Positions 25,628 to 33,565 of a stretch of 64,000 nucleotides of DNA are shown piece after piece; the first letter of the stretch is position 1; each line of letters opens with the position of its first letter. The stretch comes from CAZJHD01 sp964545855 (GTDB lineage Bacteria; Planctomycetota; UBA1135; JACQFD01), in the NCBI GenBank assembly GCA_964545855.1, contig CAZJHD010000012.1:1-64000 (forward strand). Reading direction: 5' to 3'. The position numbers were made by a program, and so were the translations under genes. A model generated the notes under the pieces. The model made no database searches. It had not been told where the DNA came from and saw only the letters and a list, made by a program, of their open reading frames with translations.

Positions 25628-27424
25628 GTGATCGAATCGCCGACCGAGTCCGTTCGGGCACGCCTCGTCCGTCTCGCGGTCCAGACGGCCGTGGCGGGGC
25701 TCGCGCTCGCCGGATTCGAGCTCGGCGCGCGGACGGCCGGCTGCCTCGACCCGACGGAACGGCCCGACCCCTATCTCGGCTTCGCCGGAACGAGCCCCTT
25801 GTTCCGGCTCGAGACGGACGCGAACGGGCTCGAGGTGTTCCGCACGTCGCCCAACAAGGGCGAGCATCCTCCGCCCGAGAGCGGCATGCCGCCCGGCTCC
25901 TACCGCACGGAGAGCTTCCTCGCGCGGAAGCCCGAGCGCGCGATCCGGATCTTCTGCCTCGGGGGCTCCTCCGTGCGCTCCGACGCCTACGACCGGCGCG
26001 GCACGTTCCCCGCGATGCTCGAGGCGGGGCTCGCGGCGATCGCGGGGCCCGACGTGCGCGTGGAGGTCCTGAACGTCGGTGGCGGCGGCACCGGGAGCTA
26101 CCAGTACCGCGAGGTGGCTCGGGAGGTGCGCCACTACGGAGCCGATCTCCTCGTCGTCTACGCCGAGGCGGGGGAGCGGAAGTACATCCCGCCGATGCCG
26201 GAGGGGCTCCTCGCCGCGGGTGACGCGCGCGCGCCGGCGCGGCCGGTCGCGCGGCGCCTCCTCGCGCCGCTCCGAGGCTACGTCGCGCTCCGCGAGACGC
26301 TCGCGTGGCTCCGGAATCCGCCCTACCCGGCGCTCGCTTCGTCGAAGGCGCCGCCGTCGGCCTTCGCCACGGCCGCGATCCACGCGGCGATGGCGCCCTT
26401 CTCGGAGACGACCTTCACGCGGATCCTGGAGTTCAAGCGCGATCGGGTCCCCGTCGTGATGGAGCCAGCCGTGTCGCCGGCCGCGATCGCGACGGCGCAC
26501 GAGGGATTCGTCTCGAACCTCCTCGCGCTCGTGGAGGACGCGCGCGCCGCCGGGGTCCCCGTGCTCTTCGTCGACACGGTGCGGAGCCTCAAGGCCGACT
26601 TCTACCTGCGGTCCTTCGTCGAGAAGGACGACTTCCTTCCGGACCCCCAGACCTTCCGCAACTGGCGCGCGCACTACGAGCTCGGCCTCGCGATGAAGAA
26701 GGAGGCCCGCTACCCGCGGGCGGTGACCGAGCTGGAGGCCGCCCGGCGGAGCTACCGGCGCGACAAGGACGAGCTCCTGGCGCTGTATCTCGGCCAGTGC
26801 CACGAGGCGATGGGCGACTTCGAGTCGGCCCGCCGCGAGTACGAGCGCTTCTTCCTGCAGCGTCCGCTGCGGACGCGGCTGCAGGAGGTCGTCCGCCGGT
26901 CGGGCGCCGCCTACGTCGATCCCTTTCCGGCGCTGGCGGAGGCGTCGCCGAACGGGATCCCCGACGAGACGATGTTCACGGACGCCTTCCATCCGCAGAT
27001 CGAGACCAACCGCGTGATCGCCGAGACGATCCTCCGCGCGATCGTCGAGAAGTCCCTCGTGCCGGGCGTGGCCGCAGGGCCCGACCGGCTCCAGGGCGCG
27101 ACGCGCCGCATGGCCTTCAGCACCGTGGGCGTCGAGCTGAACGCTCGGCGCCGCATCCAGGTGGCCGTCTATCGGGGCGCCTTCCAGGAGGCCGTCGAGC
27201 TCGGGAAGCAGCTCCCTCTGCGCCTCCTGTTCTATCCCGACCTGATGTACCTCGGCTGGGCGCAGACGAAGCAGGGCGACCGCGCCGCGGCTCGACGGAC
27301 GTGGGAGGCGCTGCGTCTCCAGGTGCTCACCGAGGGCGGATCCTCGATGAACGTCCCGCGGCTCGAGACCGACGCCGACGTCGTGCGCGAGGTCTTCGAT
27401 GGCGACATCTTCAGCGAGTTCTGA
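25628..27424 (+). CDS. SGNH-hydrolase-like membrane protein with inserted TPRs (DltD/AlgJ-like role proposed)
   Basis: The 598-residue product has an N-terminal signal-anchor (RLVRLAVQTAVAGLALAGFE, ~12-32) and an SGNH/GDSL-type domain facing the periplasm. The block I motif is CLGGSSVRSD (Ser ~114-115), a Gly-rich block II/III region follows (NVGGGGTGSYQ, ~142), and the Asp/His pair is in TDAFHPQ (Asp 452, His 455). Between them, ~355-411, lie one or two TPR-like helix pairs, an uncommon insertion. SGNH proteins of this kind (DltD, AlgX/AlgJ) receive or transfer acyl groups on envelope polymers. The downstream microprotein and the convergent MBOAT, ACP and ligase genes support that role. The GTG at 25628 is favoured by the TACTCT box; an ATG at 25580 is possible. 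Confidence 0.75.
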   Translation: MIESPTESVRARLVRLAVQTAVAGLALAGFELGARTAGCLDPTERPDPYLGFAGTSPLFRLETDANGLEVFRTSPNKGEHPPPESGMPPGSYRTESFLARKPERAIRIFCLGGSSVRSDAYDRRGTFPAMLEAGLAAIAGPDVRVEVLNVGGGGTGSYQYREVAREVRHYGADLLVVYAEAGERKYIPPMPEGLLAAGDARAPARPVARRLLAPLRGYVALRETLAWLRNPPYPALASSKAPPSAFATAAIHAAMAPFSETTFTRILEFKRDRVPVVMEPAVSPAAIATAHEGFVSNLLALVEDARAAGVPVLFVDTVRSLKADFYLRSFVEKDDFLPDPQTFRNWRAHYELGLAMKKEARYPRAVTELEAARRSYRRDKDELLALYLGQCHEAMGDFESARREYERFFLQRPLRTRLQEVVRRSGAAYVDPFPALAEASPNGIPDETMFTDAFHPQIETNRVIAETILRAIVEKSLVPGVAAGPDRLQGATRRMAFSTVGVELNARRRIQVAVYRGAFQEAVELGKQLPLRLLFYPDLMYLGWAQTKQGDRAAARRTWEALRLQVLTEGGSSMNVPRLETDADVVREVFDGDIFSEF

Positions 27425-27425
27425 C

Positions 27426-27566
27426 TTGCGCACGAAGCTCGACCGACTGCGCGGGTCCTTCCGATGGATCGTGGTGCCGCTCCTCGCGGTGGTGGGCGCA
27501 TTCGCGCTCGCGGCGGCGCTGATCGAGGGGCCGGCGCTGCAGCCGTTCCTCTACGGCGTCTTCTGA
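27426..27566 (+). CDS. 46-residue single-helix microprotein, DUF5989-like; proposed acyl shuttle
   Basis: A TTG start two bases after the SGNH stop opens a 46-codon frame. The peptide has a positively charged N-terminus (R2, K4, R7, R9, R13), one hydrophobic helix (~14-33) and the end GPALQPFLYGVF. By the positive-inside rule the C-terminus should be in the periplasm. The small size, helix and PFxYxxF ending resemble DUF5989 proteins found beside SGNH and MBOAT genes. The terminal six residues FLYGVF match the F-x-Y-x-x-F pattern of the acyl-shuttle motif in which a tyrosine (here Tyr43) carries the acyl group from MBOAT to the SGNH protein, as DltX does. It lies directly behind the SGNH gene, and the MBOAT converges on it from the other strand. 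Confidence 0.78.
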   Translation: MRTKLDRLRGSFRWIVVPLLAVVGAFALAAALIEGPALQPFLYGVF

Positions 27567-27603
27567 CGCTCCGGGCGCGCGCGGCGCCGACTCCTTCGCA
27601 ACC

Positions 27604-28806
27604 TCAGAGCCCCGCCAGCAGCGCGAGGTAGCGGAGCGACGTCGACAAACCCGTCGTCGCGTAGGCGGTCCAGGTCCAGGCGAGCGCGAGGAAGTGGAAG
27701 GTGACGAGCGTCGCGACGAGCGTGGTGAGCCTCGAGCTCGCGAGCCGGCGCTTCCAGGCGAAGTGGCGCCGGAGCCACGCGGTCCAGGATTGATGCACGG
27801 CGAGGGCGACGCCGTGGAAGAGACCCCACACGGCCCAGCCGATCGTGGGGCCGTGCCAGAGCCCGCAGAGGACCATGGCGGCGACCGACGCGAAGCGCGG
27901 CCGCCAGGGCGAACTCGATCGCCCGCAGAGCGGGAGGAAGACGTAGTCGCGGATCCACGTGGACAGCGAGATGTGCCACGTGCGCCAGAACTCCGAGATG
28001 TTCGGCCGGAGGTAGGGGTTGTCGAAGTTCTCGGCGAGGCGGATGCCGCAGAGACGGCCCGCTCCGAGGGCGAGGTCGCTGTAGCCGGCGAAGTCGAAGT
28101 AGAAGTAGAGGCCGAAGGCGTAGAGCGCGAGCCACGCGACGCCGACGGACGGCACGACGCCCTGCTCGAAGTCGAGGAGCGGCTGCGCCCAGCGCAGCGC
28201 GATCTCCGAGAGCACGACCTTCTTCACGAGCCCGACGAAGATCCGGGCGATCCCATCGAGCACGTCGTGGAGGCTCGGCCTCCCGAGCGTCGGGAAGCTC
28301 TCGGCGAAGTGGGGCGCGCGCTCGATGGGGCCCGCGAGGAGGGTCGGGAAGAACCCGTTCCAGGCCAGCATCTCCAGCAGCGGGATCGGCACGCGGCCCT
28401 CGCGCCGCGCGTCGATCGCGAAATGGAGCGCCCGCAGCGTGAAGTAGGAGGCGCCGATCGTGTAGGCGGGGGCGCGCGCGAAGGCGGCCGCGAATCCCGC
28501 CAGAGACTCGGCCCCGGGCGCCGAGCCGAGGAGACCCGTCTTCGGCACGAAGAGGAGCGCCGCGATGGGGAGCGCGAGGAGACCGAAGGAGAACGAGCCG
28601 AGACCGCGCGCACCGAGGTGCGCGAGACCGAAGGCAGCGAGCGACACCGCGAGGAAGACCGCGGGCGCGAGGCGGTCGCACAGCCCGAGGAAGCCGAGGT
28701 TCGCCGCGACGAGGAGCGCGAGCCGGATCGTGCGGCCCGTCGGCAGGGCGAGCAGGACGACGGCCGCCGCGAGGAAGGCGGCCGCCGGGTAGCTGATGAC
28801 GTCCAT
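27604..28806 (-). CDS. MBOAT-family membrane O-acyltransferase (DltB/AlgI-like)
   Basis: The 400-residue product is a polytopic membrane protein with about ten hydrophobic segments. The MBOAT core is clear: FYFDFAGYSDLALGAGRL (~230-250), ENFDNPYLRPNISEFWRTWH with His 278, and the invariant catalytic His 318 in CGLWHGPTIGW. MBOATs of the DltB/AlgI type take an acyl group from a carrier on the cytoplasmic side and pass it across the membrane. Its own C-terminus (RYLALLAGL) lacks the FxYxxF tail that fused AlgI-type MBOATs carry, which fits the presence of a separate microprotein bearing that motif 37 bases away. It follows the acyl carrier gene by 37 bases on the same strand. Confidence 0.9.
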   Translation of the reverse strand: MDVISYPAAAFLAAAVVLLALPTGRTIRLALLVAANLGFLGLCDRLAPAVFLAVSLAAFGLAHLGARGLGSFSFGLLALPIAALLFVPKTGLLGSAPGAESLAGFAAAFARAPAYTIGASYFTLRALHFAIDARREGRVPIPLLEMLAWNGFFPTLLAGPIERAPHFAESFPTLGRPSLHDVLDGIARIFVGLVKKVVLSEIALRWAQPLLDFEQGVVPSVGVAWLALYAFGLYFYFDFAGYSDLALGAGRLCGIRLAENFDNPYLRPNISEFWRTWHISLSTWIRDYVFLPLCGRSSSPWRPRFASVAAMVLCGLWHGPTIGWAVWGLFHGVALAVHQSWTAWLRRHFAWKRRLASSRLTTLVATLVTFHFLALAWTWTAYATTGLSTSLRYLALLAGL

Positions 28807-28843
28807 CGCGCCGGCGCCGGCCGACTCCTGGCGGCAGGGACGC

Positions 28844-29089
28844 CTACCGCCCCTTCAAGGCGTCGACGTACGAGCCGATGCGGGCGAACGAGTCGAAGTT
28901 CGCGAGCTTGAGGTCCTTGTCGGGGATCTTCACGGCGTAGGTCTTCTCGATCGTCGCGACGAGCTCCGCGAGGCCGAAGGAGTCGAGGATGCCCTCGTCG
29001 ATGAGCGAGGTCCCGTCGTCGGGGAGGAGCGAGCGGTCGCCGCCGATCTTCTGCAGGAAGTACGCCCGGATCGGTTCGAGGTCGGCCAT
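28844..29089 (-). CDS. acyl carrier protein
   Basis: The 81-residue product is a carrier protein. The phosphopantetheine attachment site is Ser37 in EGILDSFGLAELV, followed by the acidic second helix and a final helix (FDSFARIGSYVDALKG). It would be primed by a phosphopantetheinyl transferase and carry an acyl thioester in the cytoplasm. Lying between an acyl-AMP ligase and an MBOAT gene, it has the position of DltC, so it probably serves this cluster and not general fatty acid synthesis; there are no other fatty-acid synthesis genes nearby. Confidence 0.88.
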   Translation of the reverse strand: MADLEPIRAYFLQKIGGDRSLLPDDGTSLIDEGILDSFGLAELVATIEKTYAVKIPDKDLKLANFDSFARIGSYVDALKGR

Positions 29090-29169
29090 GGAGCGGAGGG
29101 CGTCGGCGGGGTCGGGGAGGTCGAGGGGCTCGCGGGTGTTCCCGAGCGGGATGCCGGAGGAGCCCGGTC

Positions 29170-30855
29170 TCAGGAGAGCTCGTGGAGCCTCTTCAGGTTC
29201 GGCTGGCGCGCGATCTTGCCGCTCGAGGTCTTGATGAGCCAGCGCTGGGGCGCCAGATAGACGCGGTCGACGTGGGCGTCGAGGCGCGCCTGGACCTCGC
29301 GACGGATGAACTTCTGGAGCTCGCGCCTCTCGGCGGGATCGTCGGTGCGCGCCTCGGCGATGACGATCAGCTTCTGCGTGCCGAGGGCGGGGTCGAGGAT
29401 GCCGAGGGCGGCGACGCGGCCCGCGACGGCGTGCGGGTGGGCCCCGACGAGCTCCTCGATGTCCTGGGGATAGATGTTGTTGCCGCCGAGGATGATCAGG
29501 TCCTTCTTGCGGCCCGTGACGTAGAGCAGGTCGCCGACGCGGTAGCCGAGATCGCCGGTCCAGTACCAGCCGTCCTTGAGGGAGGCGGCCGTCGCCTCGG
29601 GATTGCGGTAGTAGCCGTGCATGACGGCGTTCGACCGGAAGAGCACCTCGCCGTTCGTACGCTCCGGGACGTCGCGCCCGTCGTCGTCGACGAGGCGGAA
29701 CTCGGTGCCCGGGAGCGGTCGGCCCGTGCTGAGCATCCTCTGCGCGGCGGGATGGTCCTCGGCGACCGGCACGGCGCGTCCCTGCTCCTGGAAGATCCTG
29801 CGGTCGATGCAATCCACCTGGATCGGCTCGTTGCCGACGCCGCCGATCGCGAGCACGGTGTTCACGACCTCGGCCATCCCGTACACGATCGCGAGCATCT
29901 CGCGACGGAGGCCGACGCGCTCGAAGCGCGCGAGGAACATCTCGTGGCTCTCGTGGAAGCAGGGCTCGGCTCCGTTGCTGACGACCTTCAGCGACGAGAG
30001 ATCGATCCCCGCCAGCTCCTCGTCCTTGATGCGTTGAGCGCTGTAGTTGAACGCGAAGTTCGGGAGCCAGTAGCAGGTGGCGCGGTGTCGCGTGATCTCC
30101 TCGAAGATCGCGACGGGCCGGCCGATCCAGTGGGCCGGCGCCATGAGCGTGTACTGGCACTCGAGGACGATGCTCGCGAGGGCCACGAGGAAGACGCCCC
30201 AGTCGTGGTACAGCGGGAGCCACGTCACGAAGCGCGTGTCGCGGTCGAAGTGGAAGTAGCGCGCGACGGCCTCGATCTCGTTCAGCACGGCGCGATGCGA
30301 GAGCGCCGCGCCCTTCTGGAGCCCCGTCGAGCCGGAGGAGTACTGGATGCAGCAGATGTCCTCCGTGTCCCTCGGAGCGGGCTCGCCCGCGAGATCGCCC
30401 GCGCGCACGTCGTCGGGCGTGAGCAGGGTCGCGCCCTCCGGCAGCCGTCCATCGAGCGCGTCCCGGAGGTTCGGGAACATCACGATGGCGCGCGGCTCCG
30501 AGCGATACAGGAGCAGCGAGAGATCGTGGAGGTAGCGGTCCAGGTTGAGCCGCGCCGTCGGGTACTGCAGGAACGCCGGGATCGCCCCGATCCACTGGGC
30601 ACCGTGGAACGAGGGCATGAGCTCTTCGGAATGCTCGAGCAGGATCGCGACCACGTCTCCCTTGCGGACTCCGGAGCGCGCATAGAGCGCGGCCCATTCG
30701 CGCGAACGGCGCTCGAGCTGAGCGAACGTGTGCGTCGCGTCCGCGCGATCCTGGAAGACGTAGCGCGCGTTCGGGCGCTCGGGGCTCTCGGCAGCGCGGA
30801 GGCGGAGCAGGTCGACGAGCGTGCGCGGGACGGCAGAGGCCATGGGCGGGGACAT
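29170..30855 (-). CDS. acyl-AMP ligase (FAAL-like adenylating enzyme)
   Basis: The 561-residue product belongs to the ANL superfamily. It has the P-loop motif YSSGSTGLQKG (~residues 168-180), the FAAL-like segment YWLPNFAFNYSAQRI (~260-275) with NGAEPC (~300), YGMAEVVNT (~335), the ATP-binding Asp in WYWTGDLGYR (~432) and the C-terminal catalytic Lys in KTSSGKIARQ (~543). It activates a carboxylic acid as an acyl-adenylate and most likely loads it onto the downstream acyl carrier protein, as DltA does with D-alanine; overall similarity is to fatty acyl-AMP ligases more than to DltA, so the acid may be a fatty or hydroxy acid. The ATG at 30855 is used; 30843 is also possible. Confidence 0.88.
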   Translation of the reverse strand: MSPPMASAVPRTLVDLLRLRAAESPERPNARYVFQDRADATHTFAQLERRSREWAALYARSGVRKGDVVAILLEHSEELMPSFHGAQWIGAIPAFLQYPTARLNLDRYLHDLSLLLYRSEPRAIVMFPNLRDALDGRLPEGATLLTPDDVRAGDLAGEPAPRDTEDICCIQYSSGSTGLQKGAALSHRAVLNEIEAVARYFHFDRDTRFVTWLPLYHDWGVFLVALASIVLECQYTLMAPAHWIGRPVAIFEEITRHRATCYWLPNFAFNYSAQRIKDEELAGIDLSSLKVVSNGAEPCFHESHEMFLARFERVGLRREMLAIVYGMAEVVNTVLAIGGVGNEPIQVDCIDRRIFQEQGRAVPVAEDHPAAQRMLSTGRPLPGTEFRLVDDDGRDVPERTNGEVLFRSNAVMHGYYRNPEATAASLKDGWYWTGDLGYRVGDLLYVTGRKKDLIILGGNNIYPQDIEELVGAHPHAVAGRVAALGILDPALGTQKLIVIAEARTDDPAERRELQKFIRREVQARLDAHVDRVYLAPQRWLIKTSSGKIARQPNLKRLHELS

Positions 30856-30991
30856 GGACGGGGATGCGAGCGGCGAGGATTCGGGCGGTTCGAGAGGCTT
30901 CGAGCAGCGGGATTCGAGCGGCACGTGCGGGATCTCCGGGCCCGGGAGGCGCCCCCACCGGGGCGACGGGGAGATCCCGATGCGCGGAGCC

Positions 30992-32565
30992 CTAGGCCGA
31001 TTCGCGCTCTGCCGAATCGTCCGGCGACGGCCCCGGCGGCGGCGCCGCGGGCCCGGTCTTGCGCGCGCTGCGCGTGCCGTGCCCGTTGGGCTCGGGGATC
31101 TCCTCGCCGATGAGCTCCTCTCGGGCGCGGACGTGCTCGCCACGCAGGACGAACCTCTGCCGTCCCTTGCGGGACGGGAGGTCGAACTGGGCGTCGAGCA
31201 GGATGTTCTCCAGGATCGAGCGCAGCGCGCGCACGCCCGTCTCGCGCTTCAGGGCGAGATCGGCGATGGCCTCGAGCGCCGTGCGATGGATCTCCAGATC
31301 GGCGCCCTCCATCGAGAAGTAGTGCTGGAACTGCCGCACGATGGCGTGGCGCGGCTCCGTCAGGATCCGGATCAGGTCGTCGCGCGTGAGCGGCGCGAGC
31401 GACGCGATGACCGGGAGTCTGCCGACGAACTCGGGGATCATCCCGAACTCGATGAGGTCCTTCGGATCGAGCTGGGGCAGGTACTCGGCGAGGATCTGTC
31501 GCTCGTGGGCGTCGCGCGCAGCATTTCGCGCCTCGGCGTTCGCCGACTCGCGGATCGCCTTGGCGGAGTCCCGCGTGTCGCTCGCGAAGCCGATCAGCGT
31601 CTTCCCGATGCGACGGGCGATGATCTGCTCGACGCCGGTGAACGTCCCGCCGCAGATGAAGAGGATGTGCTCCGTGTTGAGCTGGATGTACTGCTGCTCG
31701 GGGTGCTTGCGCCCTCCCTGGGGAGGGACGTTCGCGACGGTGCCCTCGAGGATCTTCAGAAGCGCCTGCTGGACGCCCTCGCCCGACACGTCGCGCGTGA
31801 TCGAGACGTTCTGCGTCGTGCGGTGGATCTTGTCGATCTCGTCGATGTAGACGATCCCGCACTCCGCGCGCGCGACGTCGAAGTTCGCGCTCTGCAGCAG
31901 CTTCAGCAGGATGTTCTCGACGTCCTCGCCGACGTAGCCCGCCTCCGTGNNNNNNNNNNCGTGAGCGTCGTGGCGGCGGCGATCGCGAAGGGCACGTCGA
32001 GGATGCGCGCCAGCGCCCGCGCGAGCAGCGTCTTGCCGGAGCCCGTCGGCCCCGCCAGGAGGATGTTGCTCTTCTCGAGCTCGAGCTCGGGACGCTGGCG
32101 CTTGGCGAGGAGCCGCTTGTAGTGGTTGTAGACGGCGACGGAGAGCACCTTCTTCGCCGCGTCCTGGGAGATGACGTAGTCGTCGAGGTGGCGCTTGATC
32201 TCGGCCGGCGTGGGGAGCTTGCGGGGCGCGCCGCCGCGAGCCGACGTGCCCCGAGGGCCGCCCGGGGCCGGAGCCGAGCCCGTGGATCCCGCGCTCGCCG
32301 ACGGGGCGCCGCGCTTCCCCGGAGCGCGCTCGCGCTCGGCCTCGTCGCCCGTCTCGGGCGCCTCGAACTCGCCCAGGAGTGCCTCGCCTTCCGGTGCGCG
32401 GCCGTGCTCATCGGTGAGGATCTTGTTGCAGATCTCGATGCACTCGTTGCAGATGAAGACGCCCGCGGGCCCCGCGATGAGGCTCTGCACGTGGTAGCGA
32501 TTCTTCTCGCAGAAGGTGCACCGCTCGACGCTGGAGCGGCCGCTACGACCGGAGGACTTGGGCAT
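30992..32565 (-). CDS. clpX: ATP-dependent Clp protease ATP-binding subunit ClpX (interrupted by an assembly gap)
   Basis: ClpX unfolds proteins and feeds them to ClpP. The N-terminal zinc-binding domain (CTFC...CNECIEIC, ~residues 14-40) is followed by a long, Gly/Pro-rich linker (~55-105). The AAA+ domain has Walker A AGPTGSGKT, Walker B IVYIDEIDK and the RIGKTLIGF region, and the C-terminal D2 domain is intact apart from an added Pro-rich tail. Ten Ns at 31950-31959 break the frame. The flanking bases overlap by CACG, and deleting the Ns and one CACG restores TTLTEAGYVGEDV exactly, giving 519 residues. The gene is therefore whole. It lies downstream of tig and clpP, the usual order. Confidence 0.93.
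31950..31959. other. assembly gap (ten N) inside clpX
   Basis: The ten Ns are a scaffold placeholder. On the minus strand the left side ends CTCACG and the right side begins CACGGAG, so the contigs overlap by four bases and nothing is missing. The apparent frameshift in clpX here is an artefact. Confidence 0.9.
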
Positions 32566-32681
32566 GCGAGGGTTCGAGGACGTCCGATGCGAGGTGCGCG
32601 GGGCGCGAGCGGGCCCGCGCCGAAGGGCAGCGCCTCCCGCCGCGCGAGGCCGGCGGAGGAGGCGGCGGCCCGACAGGCACC

Positions 32682-33308
32682 CTACTTGGCGCCGCTCTCC
32701 GCGGGAACCCGCGGCATCGACTCGATGACCTCGTCGACGAGACCGTAGCTCTTGGCCTCCTGGGCCGAGAGGAACTTGTCGCGGTCGGTGTCCTGCTCCA
32801 CCTGCTTCTCGGGACGGCCCGTGTGCTTCGCGAGGATGCCGTTCAGCGTTCGCTTCAGCTTCAGGATCTCCTCGGCCTGGATGGCGACGTCCGACGCCGT
32901 TCCCTGCACGCCGCCCCACGGCTGGTGGATCATGACGCGCGAGTGCGCGAGCGCGTGGCGCTTGCCCTTGGTCCCGGCGGCGAGCAGCACGGCTCCCATG
33001 GAGGCGGCTTGACCGATGCACCAGGTGCGCACGTCGCACTGGAGGAACTGGATCGTGTCGTAGATCGCGAGCCCCGCCGTCACCGACCCACCGGGCGAGT
33101 TGATGTAGATGTCGATGTCCTGGTTGCGATTGTCCTTCTGCAGGAAGAGGAGCTGCGCGATGACGACGTTCGCGACCTGATCGTCGATCGGGCTGCCGAG
33201 GAAGATGATCCGGTCCTCCAGGAGCCTCGAGTAGATGTCGTACTGGCGCTCGCCGCGGCCGGTCTTCTCGATGACGAAGGGGATCACGTAGTTCTGAGTC
33301 GGTTTCAC
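32682..33308 (-). CDS. clpP: ATP-dependent Clp protease proteolytic subunit ClpP
   Basis: The 208-residue product is a full-length ClpP serine peptidase. The catalytic triad is Ser103 in GQAASMGA, His128 in SRVMIHQP and Asp177 in DTDRDKFL; the oxyanion strand NSPGGSVTAG is at 70-79. It forms two stacked heptameric rings in the cytoplasm with ClpX as unfoldase. The start is the GTG at 33308; in this phase the reading frame continues upstream through non-coding sequence but the family N-terminus fits this codon. It lies between the trigger factor gene and clpX. Confidence 0.95.
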   Translation of the reverse strand: MKPTQNYVIPFVIEKTGRGERQYDIYSRLLEDRIIFLGSPIDDQVANVVIAQLLFLQKDNRNQDIDIYINSPGGSVTAGLAIYDTIQFLQCDVRTWCIGQAASMGAVLLAAGTKGKRHALAHSRVMIHQPWGGVQGTASDVAIQAEEILKLKRTLNGILAKHTGRPEKQVEQDTDRDKFLSAQEAKSYGLVDEVIESMPRVPAESGAK

Positions 33309-33565
33309 GGCGTCCTCGGATGGGGCCGATGGGCCCTGGAACGGGAACGGGGACGAAGGCCCCCGGAGATGGATGTCGTCAGGCGTGCGACGAGTTGCGT
33401 GCGAGGCGGACGAAGGTCTCGAGCGAGATGCGATGTCGCTCCCAAGGGCCTCGTGTGCAAGTCGTTTCGGAATTCGGCGCGTGGGGAGTTCAGCCGGAAC
33501 CGGGGATGTCTCGGCGGGGGGGAGTCCGGGGGCCACGGTCCTCGGGCGCCGCGGGCTCCGAGCCG

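Noticed and set aside
31903..32565. clpX appearing as two broken genes or a pseudogene
   Set aside because: The break is at ten Ns with a four-base contig overlap. Collapsing the join restores a full ClpX.
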